Below, one piece after another: positions 29,545-38,115 of a DNA stretch of 40,455 nt (the stretch's first letter is position 1; the number at the start of each line of letters is the position of its first letter). The notes under the pieces were generated by a model, which was not told where the DNA came from, made no database searches, and saw only the letters and a list, made by a program, of their open reading frames with translations. This DNA comes from Blastocladiella britannica (Eukaryota; Blastocladiomycota; Blastocladiomycetes; Blastocladiales; Blastocladiaceae). The translations under genes were made by a program, and so were the position numbers. Where the stretch lies: contig MU624614.1 of NCBI GenBank assembly GCA_025349905.2, positions 1-40,455 on the forward strand, given 5' to 3'.

Positions 29545-32500
29545 CTACATTATAAATAAATTGGCACAATCTTCTGAATCGCTGAGCACTTCCACAATCT
29601 CAACTGCCGAAGCAGAAGCAGGGGCAGAGGCAGCAGCAGCCGCGGCCGCCGCAACCGAAACCGGCCCAGAGTTCGGATGACTTGCAGTCTGCTGCCCCGT
29701 CACCGCCCCGCGCCTCCTTGACCGGCGAACGTTCGCATTTTCATCGGCCGCCGTTCGCGGCGAGTCCACCGACGCTACGGCCGCCAACGGCGTGTCCAGG
29801 TCGTGCTCGCGGCAGTACGCGCGTCCCTCGGCTGTCCACGGCGCGGGTTCGTCGTCGTCGCGGCGCAGCTCAAATTGCCACACGGGCGTGCCCGAAACCC
29901 CGTCGTCCGGCCAGTACCGCACCACCTTGTACAGGCCGTCGTAGCGGACACCGTGGGTCGGCGCGAACCGAATCGGGTGGGACGGCGGTGCTAGATAGGT
30001 GGCGGGCACCGTGCCAGTGGCAGTGGGTGTGGACGGCGCAGATCCTCGGCGCGACGCCGCGGCAGCGGAAGTCCATGACGCTTTACCATTGGACCGCAGG
30101 ACACGGACGGGCAACGACTCTCGCCACCGGTCGTGCGCATTGGCGCCCGTGACGGTATTGAGTGGCGCGCTGCATGTGCGCGCGAGCTTGACGGACGCAG
30201 TGGACATTTCCGTCATCGCTGCTGCCGCCGGTTCTTGGTCTGATGCGCCCCGTTCCTCGGGTTCCTGGGACGACGCCGATGATGACGCCGATGCCGACGC
30301 TGACGCTGATGCCGTCTTGTGCACTCCGGGCCCCGTGTATATAAACGTCTCGCCATGGTCCACATTGTCCTCGTACCCGCCCGCCAGCGCGATCGCATAC
30401 GCGCCGCCGTTGTCCACACGGCCGCCGTCGATCCCGGCCATTTGCTGAATGTGCACGCCCAGCTGGGCCGCGGCGCGCCGGCTTGCAAACATTTGGCCGC
30501 TGCGAATCCCGGGAAGCTTGCCTCGCACGCGGTCAGAGGAGCCTGTGGTCGTTGTTGGTACCGGTGTTACCGCCACGACGGATGCTTGGCCTAATGGCGT
30601 GGTCACTATGGCCGTCGTTGGTCTCGCTGTAGTTGGTGTTGGAGTTGGGGCCGGTGTGGGTGTTGGCGTGGGTGCTGGCGTGGGTGCTGGCGTGGGGGTT
30701 GAAGCCGCACCCGCCGCCGCCGGCGTGTATGGCAGCAAAAATGATGACGTTGATAGCGATGCGGGTGTGGGTGGCGGCTCTCTGCGCAACTCAATCGTCA
30801 GCGTCGGTCCCGCCCGTGATGGTGGCGGTGGTGGTGGTGGTGGTGGCGGTGGCGGTGGTGGTGGCGGTCGGGGTCGGGGCGGTGGCGGTGCTGGGAATGC
30901 GTCCATGACGACAGGTGCTCCTTGCTGAAGGTTATCACGAGTGGATGAGCGCAGAGTGCGGCGGCGAGTTGGAAGATGAATGACGAATGGTTGGGCCTCG
31001 GCGAGGTATGAAGATGGAGGCGGCTCTACAGCAGCGGGGGTGGTAGGAGTGGATGGTTGCGGAGCAGACCGCCGAAGCAGCTCGGCAATGGTCAGCGACC
31101 CAGCTTGATTGCGCTGGAGTGATGGCCCAGACGAAAAGCACGGCGATTGTCCGTTGCTGCCACCCCTCGACACTACTGCAGCCGGAACCGGCATAGGCAC
31201 GCCCTCGCGCGTAGCTGGACCCAAATTCGAGAACCGCGGCGGCGGGGGTAGCGGAAGCGGGTACCGATGGAACGAGGCGGTTCCATTCGACGATGACAAG
31301 GACGACGACGACGACCGGAGCTGCGCTTTACATGCCGGGCAGTACCACATGTCTACAGGTGGCACGCGGCGCAAACGCACGCACGCCAAGTGAAACCACT
31401 TGGCACAGTCGCCGTCGCACAGGATGGTGGCGTGTGGTTCTGCGTCCAGGCGCCGGCAGATCCCGCACCCGCACCGGTCGCAGACGGATCGCACGGAAAG
31501 GGGCGGGTTGGGCACGCACGCTTGGCATTTCTGGTCGGGCGGGTCGGCGGCAATCGCGCAGGTCGTCGACATGGGCGGGCGTTGTGGGCGGCTCAGCAGC
31601 CACGGCAGCCTCTCGTGGGCGTGAGGCGACGTGTCGTTCAGCTGCAGATTGGACGCGTGCTGCGGCTCTTGCAGCGAGTGGTCGTGGTGGTGATCGTAAT
31701 CGTATCCACCTCTTGCCGCAGACGCCGAAGCCATTGGCACTGCAATGGACCAATGGTGGCCAGACCCATTGCCGCGCCGGTCTGGCTGACGCCCAGCGCG
31801 TGCGCGCGAATCGGCAACGGGGTCGTAATCGTCGTCAAGATCGCTCATGGACGACTCGTCGGCGGGTCTGTGCCATTCCATATCTTCCTCCTCATCCTCC
31901 TCGTGATGGTGGCGATGGTGGCGGTGGTGTCGGCGGGCAGGGCGGGCAGGAAGCGGGGTCTCCCCTAAGCTGCTGTGTCGAGACCGATTCAAAGCCTGGT
32001 TGCGCCGGACTGCGGCGTCCAGGTGCGCCAAATGGGATTCCTCAAACAGCACCGCGGTGATGCTGGCAAGGTCCTCAAGCGGTGGGCCCAGGTAAATGTG
32101 CGAGAGGTGGTCGAGGCCGAGGTCAGCGAGCGACTTGAATTCGTTAACCTGTTCCATTGTCCATGCCATTGGTGAGATGTGTGCCCTTGGCCCAGGCGCT
32201 CGTTAGAGAACGACGTACGAGAATGGATTTCAGCGGATCCAAGTACAGAACGCATGGCGGGTCGGCTAGCAGCATGAACCGGCGCTCGACGCGCGCGCGC
32301 ACCGCGGCCATGGGCTCTGCCGTTGACAGAAACGGAATGCGCGCGACCGGGTGCGGGTGGACGCGCGTGTCGGCGCATAGCAGAAAGTCGATCTTGGTCG
32401 GCAGCTCTACCTCCGGGTGGCCCGCGGGCGGTCGTGGTGGTGCTGTAGTTACTGCTGGCTCTGTGCCAGTCCCATTGGCACTGCTCCCAGGAGCGACCTG

Positions 32501-32962
32501 GTCCTTGACCTCCTCCTGCTCAACGCGGACGACGAGAACGAGGTCGTTGTCATTTCCATCTTCGTCTTCGTCGTCATCTTCGCCAGGCTGAGATTGCTGC
32601 AGTACGTCGTCGTCGTCGTCGTCGTCGTCGCTGGTGTGTCGTCGTGGCGGGACCAATGGCGCAGACGGTTCAGCGGCCACCGCCAATGCTTCACGCGTCG
32701 GCGTGGTGGCCAGGTGACTCGAGTGAGAGGGCAGTGCAAGCAATGCGGCAGAGGTATCTATGGCAGCATGGCCGAGGTCTCCAGGGCCGTCGCCGCCATT
32801 GGCTGGCAGTCGTTGGGTTGGTTCGGTGGTAGTGCGACGGCGCTTGCGTGGTGTCGGGTCGGGGTCGTCCATGAATGCAGGTACTGCGGATGCAGCGGCG
32901 ACGGCAGCAGCAGCAGCAGCCAGCGTCGACGACGACATTGGGGCGACGTGGTGCTCTAGCAT
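29545..32962 (-). CDS. UHRF1-like protein: UBL-like, PHD and SRA (YDG) domains, two exons
   Basis: Exons 32962-32219 and 32148-29545, with a 70-nt intron (GTACGT donor, CTAAC branch site, ACAG acceptor), give 1115 residues. Order: disordered N-terminus with NLS-like RKRRR and a poly-Asp run; a possible ubiquitin-like fold at about 190-280; a His/Asp/Glu-rich region; an extended UHRF1-type zinc finger near 455-522 (CQAC, then VCDRCGCGICRR, ILCDGDCAKWFHLACV, MWYCPACK); a long Pro/Ser linker with a poly-Pro tract; and an SRA domain at about 785-1030 (GKLPGIRSGQMF, GAYAIALAGGYEDNVDHG, VRYDGLYKVVRYWPD, WQFELRRDDDEPAPW). UHRF1 reads hemimethylated CpG and histone H3 and recruits DNMT1. No tandem Tudor and no RING were found; the protein ends with a SUMO-interacting-type EIVEVLSDSED. 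The strand containing the NKR finger in UHRF1 is replaced by Ser/Ala repeats. Confidence 0.88.
30631..30700 (-). repeat. Pro-Thr/Pro-Ala coding minisatellite
   Basis: Imperfect tandem units of a GT-rich 6- to 12-base sequence (gtgggtgctggc and variants) on the plus strand. On the coding strand they encode alternating Pro-Thr and Pro-Ala in the linker before the SRA domain of the UHRF1-like protein. Confidence 0.8.
30821..30890 (-). repeat. GGT/GGC run encoding poly-Pro
   Basis: About twenty GGT/GGC units interrupted by a few cgg triplets; on the coding strand a run of 16 Pro residues flanked by Pro-Arg units within the UHRF1-like protein. Possibly a profilin or SH3/WW ligand, but more simply a microsatellite. 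Confidence 0.85.
32605..32630 (-). repeat. CGT run encoding poly-Asp
   Basis: Eight tandem GTC/CGT units on the plus strand; on the coding strand GAC codons giving eight Asp residues in the acidic N-terminal region of the UHRF1-like protein. Confidence 0.85.
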
Positions 32963-33047
32963 GCAGTGCAGTTGATTGAGATTTACACAAAACTCACAAA
33001 AAGAAATCGATCACTCAGGACTTGGGACTCAGGACGCGAACCGCACG

Positions 33048-34046
33048 TCATTCGCGCTCGCGCTGCTCCTCCCGTGCCCGCCTCTCCGCTCCCGCAAAGA
33101 ACCGTGTCCACGCCGACCCGCCAACAGGCACCTCCACCTTCTCCAAGCGCGAATTCCACTGCCACACACTGGCGATCCCGACCTCGGCCACGTACGCCGG
33201 CAGCACCGCAAGGTACCCAAGCCCGACCGCTGCAGGAGCGTGCGCGTCGTCCGACAACGTCCATTGCACGTTCGGGCACTCGCTCGCGATCCTCTCCGCG
33301 ACACGCGCGTGCGGGAACCCTCGCGCACTGATTTCGACCAATGCCCCGACAGCAATCGCCCGATCGACATTGCGCACCACCCGCGGCCAAACCCTCGCGT
33401 CAAACACCGTTGCCAAGTGATCGACCCCGTGGGCGCTCGCGTACTTGCCAATCAGGTCCAGGTGGCCAATCACCCGCGGAGTCAGCGCGTCCACCATGGC
33501 CAGGTGCGCGTCGTAGTACGCGCAGTACATGGCCACGGGGTCGCCGCCAAACGACGCCAGCGCTGTACCCCACGCGTTGGCCGAGAAATCAAACGGGTGC
33601 TCGTGGACGTGATGCACGGACCCGACGGTCATGAGTGGGACGTGGCGGCCCTGGGTCACGGACGCCAAGTACGATGCCAGCGACGCGCAGTCGGACGCAT
33701 TCACGTACTCCGTCTCACACCCAATCACGAGGTCGATCTGGCCCGCGTACTTTTGCTGTAACCGGTCGGCCTCGGCCAAGAACCCTGCAAATTGGGTCTG
33801 CAGCGCTTCCAAAGGCATGTCGTTCTATTTTATGTATAGCCATTTAAGTATTTTTATCTGAAAAGGAGAGAAGTGGTGTTACCGGACCTCCTCGGGATAC
33901 AGGTACCTTCGATCGAATCGGGGAACGTGCTCGGTCAGCGCATACGTCTCGAATCCCTCGGCAATGGCCGTGGTGACCATTTCTTCCAGCGTTCCTTCGG
34001 CGTGCCGGCAAAACTGGCCCGAGTGCGAGTGAGCCGAGACGGGCAT
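33048..34046 (-). CDS. HIS2: Histidinol-phosphatase, PHP type, two exons
   Basis: Exons 34046-33888 and 33824-33048 encode 311 residues; yeast His2 has 335. The enzyme (EC 3.1.3.15) dephosphorylates L-histidinol phosphate in histidine synthesis, using a trinuclear metal centre of the PHP fold. Seen: metal-ligand motif HSHSGQFCRHA near the start, then TYALTEHVPR, GCETEYVN with the conserved Glu, GSVHHVHEHPFDF, VIGHLDLIGKY, ALVEISARGF and the final LSDDAHAP with Asp and His ligands. All expected metal ligands are present. The intron (33825-33887) has a GTCCGG donor, which is weak, but the alternative GTAACA seven bases on gives the wrong phase. The exon 1 ATG sits directly downstream of TATAAAA (34044-34053 on the minus strand). 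Next to the methyltransferase gene with 38 bases between. Confidence 0.93.
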
Positions 34047-34053
34047 TTTTATA
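34044..34053 (-). promoter_or_regulatory. TATAAAAATG start context (HIS2)
   Basis: Same ten bases as at the AAA+ and kinase starts, with the ATG of the histidinol-phosphatase gene as its last three bases. Confidence 0.5.
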
Positions 34054-34084
34054 TTTATTGAGCTAATGAAAGAGCCACCGTCGT

Positions 34085-35329
34085 TCAAGGAGCCAACAAC
34101 ACGCGGCGAGTCAGCAGCCACCGGATCGGCCTTTGCCCGTCCTCGGCCATCACGATGCGCGACATGATCGTCTCGAACCCGTTGGCCGCCGTGAACCCCC
34201 ACCCCCACTCGCCGATCCTCGCCACGATCGCACGATCATCGCTCGCCACCAAGTCCGCGGAAGCATCGCGCGTGAGCTCGCCATCCACCAGCAAGTTGCC
34301 GTGATGCGTTGGGGACTGGTGCTCGGCCACCCACGCGTCCAGGGACATGTCGCGCGGCAGCTCGAACGTGGCTACCAGCAGCGCCGCTCCCACTGGTACC
34401 AGTTGCCTCAACCAGGCCGCGGATGTGCGCGGTGGTAAGTACCGGTGCATGAGCACCAGCGCCAGTGGTGGTGGTTGTGGCATGCCAAGGGAAGCGGAGC
34501 TGAGTTGAAGGAGTGGAGCCACCGACGCCGGATGCACACGTCCGTGCGAACGCAGCTCGGCTCGCACTGCGTGCACGCGGTCGCTCAGCTGCAAACGGTT
34601 CGCCAACGCCTCGGTGCGCGCGACCGACCCTTTCCATGCATCTAGGCCGAGCCCGTGCAAGTGCGCGTACGTGTGCGCCAGCCACGCCAAGTCGCGGCCT
34701 GCACCGCACCCAAGGTCGAGCACCGTGCCTATTGGTCGCGGTGGCGGTTCATCATTGGCGACGGCTGGTCCCCATAACAGACGCGCCGCGTGAGCCACCG
34801 CCGGTGACGGGTCAAACGGCAGCCGCATGCCGCGCACCATGAGCTCTGGTAGAACCTGATCGGCACCACTTGGTTCCAGCATTACCACTCGAATAGTTGG
34901 GTCTGAGAGGCACGACGACCAAAACCCGCGCATCATCGCCACGTACACGCGGTGCAGGGTCCACCCGCTCGCAACGATACTGTGCAAGAGCCTTCCAAGA
35001 TTCTCGGCGCGGCTTTTAGTGCCATCAAAGTCCCATGAGGACGGATCAAAATCGGGGCCAGGGTCAAAGTACTCCGCCAATGAGTGAATGTCGCTGTCAT
35101 TGGAGTCGACCAGAATGGAAAACCGCCGCTGTCGGTCAGGAAGCAGCGACCATGGAAAATCGGCGCGCGAGGCCGTCGTGTGGTCAAAAGGAAGCGAAAA
35201 GCTCCGGTCAATGTGGCATTGTCGGTAGGCGGCGGTCGAGCGCAGGTCCACCAAGATGGGAAAGCCGTTATCTGGTTCTGGGCACGGCGTCCATACCGTC
35301 CCGAACGGAATTCGTTGTTGGGTTTGCAT
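34085..35329 (-). CDS. Rhodanese-like domain fused to SAM-dependent methyltransferase
   Basis: A single exon of 414 residues from the ATG at 35329. The first half resembles a rhodanese fold (FPILVDLRSTAAYRQCHIDRSFSLPF at the start, then LHSIVASGWTLHRVYVAMMRGFWSS) but has no catalytic Cys in the expected loop, so it is probably non-catalytic. The second half is a class I methyltransferase with motif I VLDLGCGAGRDLAWLA, motif II-like GLGLDAWKG, then ALVLMHRYLP, VGAALLVATFE near the end and GFTAANGFE. The substrate is unknown. Animal and some fungal proteins with the same pairing exist but I cannot name one. It lies 16 bases from the chitinase stop codon on the same strand, so both genes must be expressed from very short intervals. 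Confidence 0.78.
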   Translation of the reverse strand: MQTQQRIPFGTVWTPCPEPDNGFPILVDLRSTAAYRQCHIDRSFSLPFDHTTASRADFPWSLLPDRQRRFSILVDSNDSDIHSLAEYFDPGPDFDPSSWDFDGTKSRAENLGRLLHSIVASGWTLHRVYVAMMRGFWSSCLSDPTIRVVMLEPSGADQVLPELMVRGMRLPFDPSPAVAHAARLLWGPAVANDEPPPRPIGTVLDLGCGAGRDLAWLAHTYAHLHGLGLDAWKGSVARTEALANRLQLSDRVHAVRAELRSHGRVHPASVAPLLQLSSASLGMPQPPPLALVLMHRYLPPRTSAAWLRQLVPVGAALLVATFELPRDMSLDAWVAEHQSPTHHGNLLVDGELTRDASADLVASDDRAIVARIGEWGWGFTAANGFETIMSRIVMAEDGQRPIRWLLTRRVLLAP

Positions 35330-35345
35330 TATCAAATTTTGAAAT

Positions 35346-36833
35346 CTATTGACGGCGCCAGAGCGCGGGCACAATCACGGGCTCCCAGGTAATAATGGCG
35401 GTGTGCGCCTGGATGCACGTGTACTCGAACCCGCCAAACGATACGCGAGAACCGATGGCGTATGTTGTCCCACTCGCCCATGGAGGTGGTGCCAGTGCGT
35501 TTGCAGTTACGGGTGCACGCGACGGCAAAGGTGGAAGTGCCCGAGCAGCAGATATGGGGGCAGGTACGGGTACCGCTGCCGCCGCCACCGTTGCAGGGGC
35601 AGGTGACGGAGCAGGAGCTGGACTCGGTGCCAACGCCCTCGCGGCAGCCGACGAACCAGCAAACTGCGGAAACTTGCTGTTCGGGTACTTGAGAATGCCC
35701 GGGTCACAGACCGGTCCCCATTCGGCATGCACTGCGTCGATGAGCGACCGCGGATCGCCGCATGGCCGGTCACCGCTCATCTCCCAGAAAAAAATCCCGG
35801 CCAACCCCTTGTCGGCCACGTACTGGCACTTGGCCCTCACCGACTGCGTCGTGTCGTACGTCGCGAACTCGCGCGTGGTGGCATTGTACGCGGACGCTGC
35901 CTTGGTGCCGTCGTCCCATGACTCGACAAACCCCGGCATCGGCATCTGCTTGTAGTCCCCGACCGCGGGCTCCCAAAAGCCCGGGTACGTCACGGGTGAA
36001 GGGTTGAACGATCTTCCGAGCCCGTCGGTACCGCCAAAGAACCGGCCGTACATGGTGGCGCCAATCGAGAGCTTGGCGGCGGGTACACCGGCCGACAAGT
36101 ACGCGGAGACGGCCTTGTCGACGCTCAGGCCCGAGACGGACGAGTCATACAGGTTGGTCTGGTGGTACGCGATGGTGGACCAACTCGGGCCCGAGAAATC
36201 GTACGTCATGAGCGCAATCTCGTCCAGCACCGCCGCGTACTGGGGCAAGAGCGGCGCCAGCGTGGCTGTCAGCGCGTCGCCGACCTGGACCGCGATCGTC
36301 AGCAAGTACGGGGGGGAGCCGTCGGCAGGAGCAATTGCATCGAGCCCCGCGCGCAACTTTTGGCACAGCTTCAAGTACGCGGCGCAATCAATGGTGATCC
36401 CGTTCTCCTCCAGGTCCAGGTCGATCCCGTCGAACGGGTAGTTTTGCAGCAGAGACTGCACGCTGCGCACAAACGTGTCCATGGTGGCCTCGCTCGCCAG
36501 CACCGCGTTGAGCGCACCGCTGAGCGTCCACCCGCCAAACGAGGCCACAACGCGCACCGGGTGGCGCTTCTTCAGCTGCCAGAGCTGGTTCATGCATCCG
36601 GCAACGGTAGTATCGGCGGGATCGTTCCACGAGTCGCCGCGGTCCAGAAACTTTTGGTCCGTGTCGGCCCACGGGTCGGTGAACGCGACCTGGCAGCGGC
36701 CGTCGACCGACAGGAACGCGTACTTGATACGCGTGATCTTGTCGGCGGGAATGTCCCATGGCATGAATTTGCGGGCGTAGATGCCCCAGTTGGCAAAGTA
36801 GACGGTCACTTGCTTGCTTGCTGCTGCTGTCAT
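35346..36833 (-). CDS. GH18 chitinase with C-terminal carbohydrate-binding module, no signal peptide
   Basis: An intronless frame of 495 residues. The GH18 barrel begins at VTVYFANWGIY; it has SFGGWTLSGALN (strand 3), the catalytic FDGIDLDLEENG with the acid/base Glu preserved, MTYDFSGPSW with MxYD, and GIFFWEMSGD at strand 8. The domain hydrolyses beta-1,4 linkages in chitin with retention. A Pro/Ala linker (SPAPAPSPAPA) leads to a CBM5/12-like module (WASGTTYAIGSRVSFGGFEYTCIQAHTA). The protein begins MTAAASKQVTV, directly at the first barrel strand, and has no hydrophobic signal peptide. Either export is unconventional, the protein acts inside the cell, or a signal exon lies upstream; none was found in the 98 bases to the next gene. 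The catalytic motif has DLDLE rather than the usual DxDxE with W, still consistent with activity. Confidence 0.92.
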   Translation of the reverse strand: MTAAASKQVTVYFANWGIYARKFMPWDIPADKITRIKYAFLSVDGRCQVAFTDPWADTDQKFLDRGDSWNDPADTTVAGCMNQLWQLKKRHPVRVVASFGGWTLSGALNAVLASEATMDTFVRSVQSLLQNYPFDGIDLDLEENGITIDCAAYLKLCQKLRAGLDAIAPADGSPPYLLTIAVQVGDALTATLAPLLPQYAAVLDEIALMTYDFSGPSWSTIAYHQTNLYDSSVSGLSVDKAVSAYLSAGVPAAKLSIGATMYGRFFGGTDGLGRSFNPSPVTYPGFWEPAVGDYKQMPMPGFVESWDDGTKAASAYNATTREFATYDTTQSVRAKCQYVADKGLAGIFFWEMSGDRPCGDPRSLIDAVHAEWGPVCDPGILKYPNSKFPQFAGSSAAARALAPSPAPAPSPAPATVAAAAVPVPAPISAARALPPLPSRAPVTANALAPPPWASGTTYAIGSRVSFGGFEYTCIQAHTAIITWEPVIVPALWRRQ

Positions 36834-36931
36834 GATACTTTATTGTTCCTGTCGAGTTTTCTTGAAAGAGAGGGCAACTGTTGCCTTTTATGTGGATCCA
36901 AATAGAGCAAACCAGATCAAGACACCACCTC

Positions 36932-38098
36932 CTAATCAAGGTTTCCAAGACCGCTGTCCGCCACCATCCAGCACCGGAACACGAGGCTCACGCGGTCACC
37001 GACCCGCTCAATGAGCCGGCCGTCCACCTCGTCCGCCGTGCGGCCTCGGATCCCATGCGTCCACGCGTCGCGGGCCTCGCCGCTCAGAACCATCAGTGAT
37101 CGCGGCGGCATGTACTCATGCCTTTCCACGCCCTTTTCTGGATCCGCCCCACCAGTTGCATCAGATGGAACAGGCACGAAGTCCATGGTCGACCCGGACC
37201 CAAGCGACAGCGACGCCAGCACCCGCCCAAGATCCGGCACATCGACGTGCGGCGGGATCCCAGTTCCGCGGGCGTACCGCGACACCGTGACCTGAAACGG
37301 CGGCGCGACCGTTCCCGCCGGCACTTGCATTGCAGAGTGAATGGCCGCCATGACGCGTGGAAAGTACCCCGCCAACCAGGGTGGGATCGGTGGTGCCGCC
37401 GCAGACTCGACCTGGAACGAGGTGTACTGGAACGCCGCACCGTAGTGCACCACGTGGCGGCCGTGTACGGGGATCCAGGCGGTTGCGGGGACCTGCTCGT
37501 CAATAGCGCGAAGCAAGTCGTTGGCCTCGGGTTCGGTCAGCAGGTCGCGGACCGTGTGTAGGCCTGGAATCGGCGGGGTCATGGGCCGGTCCGGCGCAAA
37601 CGATGGCGGGGGGTTAGGCAACATCTCGCGCCGCACAAATGCCGCATGGCCTAGGCGAAGGTTCTGGCCATTCGTGGGCAGGAAACGCGTTGGCTGTGCA
37701 TGGAACCGATGGTAGGCGGCCAGGGCGGCCGAGCTCGACGCAAACCAGACAAATGAAAAGCTCTACTCTGCCAGATGTGTTTAATACGCGGGTACTGTCT
37801 GCTCCGTAAAGAATACCTTTCCAAGGGGTAGCCATGTCGCGCGCACAATGGCCGAGTCGGGAACCAGGTCTGCTACCACCTCGTCAAATGTCGCCTGCGT
37901 GATGGCAAGAAAGCCCGTTGGCCCGATATTCAATAGGCACAGGCAAGTGCAATCGTTTTCATCGTTAATGGTGGTCGGCACATTGAAAAACATCGCGTCG
38001 GGATCGAGCCGGTACCCGCGCGCAACACCGCACTGCAATGTATAGGTCTTGAGCGCCGGATCATTCTTTTGCAGCACACCGGGCGGGCGAATAGACAT
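36932..38098 (-). CDS. ALKBH8-like: RRM plus AlkB-type 2-oxoglutarate oxygenase, two exons
   Basis: Exons 38098-37817 and 37762-36932, joined by a 54-nt intron, give 370 residues. The RRM spans the junction: RNP2 CLCLLNIG in exon 1, RNP1-like SFSFVWFASS at the start of exon 2, with AALAAYHRFHAQ as the final helix. The AlkB domain follows (about residues 150-370): LTEPEANDLL, YGAAFQYTSF, the metal ligands HVD in GTGIPPHVDVPD and His in DAWTHGIRGR, and the 2-oxoglutarate Arg in RVSLVFRCW. Order RRM-AlkB is that of ALKBH8, which hydroxylates mcm5U at wobble U34 of tRNAs. The C-terminal methyltransferase of animal ALKBH8 is absent; in yeast that part exists separately as Trm9. Earlier exon evidence: joining GK to SFSF is the only continuation in phase. 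Most Dikarya lack this oxygenase. Confidence 0.87.
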
Positions 38099-38115
38099 TT
38101 TATCGCAAAGAGCTG

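Noticed and set aside
30821..30890. GGT/GGC array as a candidate telomere-like or CRISPR-like repeat
   Set aside because: It is a trinucleotide run in frame encoding poly-Pro, with no spacers.
32144..32169. Two separate genes at 29545-32169 and 32144-32962
   Set aside because: A 70-nt GT-AG intron with a CTAAC branch site joins them in phase, and the joined segment completes a ubiquitin-like region.
32417..32959. 180-codon plus-strand frame opposite the UHRF1-like first exon
   Set aside because: Produced by GC-rich repeats on the other strand; no domain.
36162..36905. 247-codon frame antisense to the chitinase
   Set aside because: Shadow frame; the minus strand carries complete GH18 motifs.
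37651..38098. Separate small gene upstream of the AlkB gene
   Set aside because: Removing a 54-nt intron joins RNP2 to RNP1 of one RRM, making a single ALKBH8-like gene.
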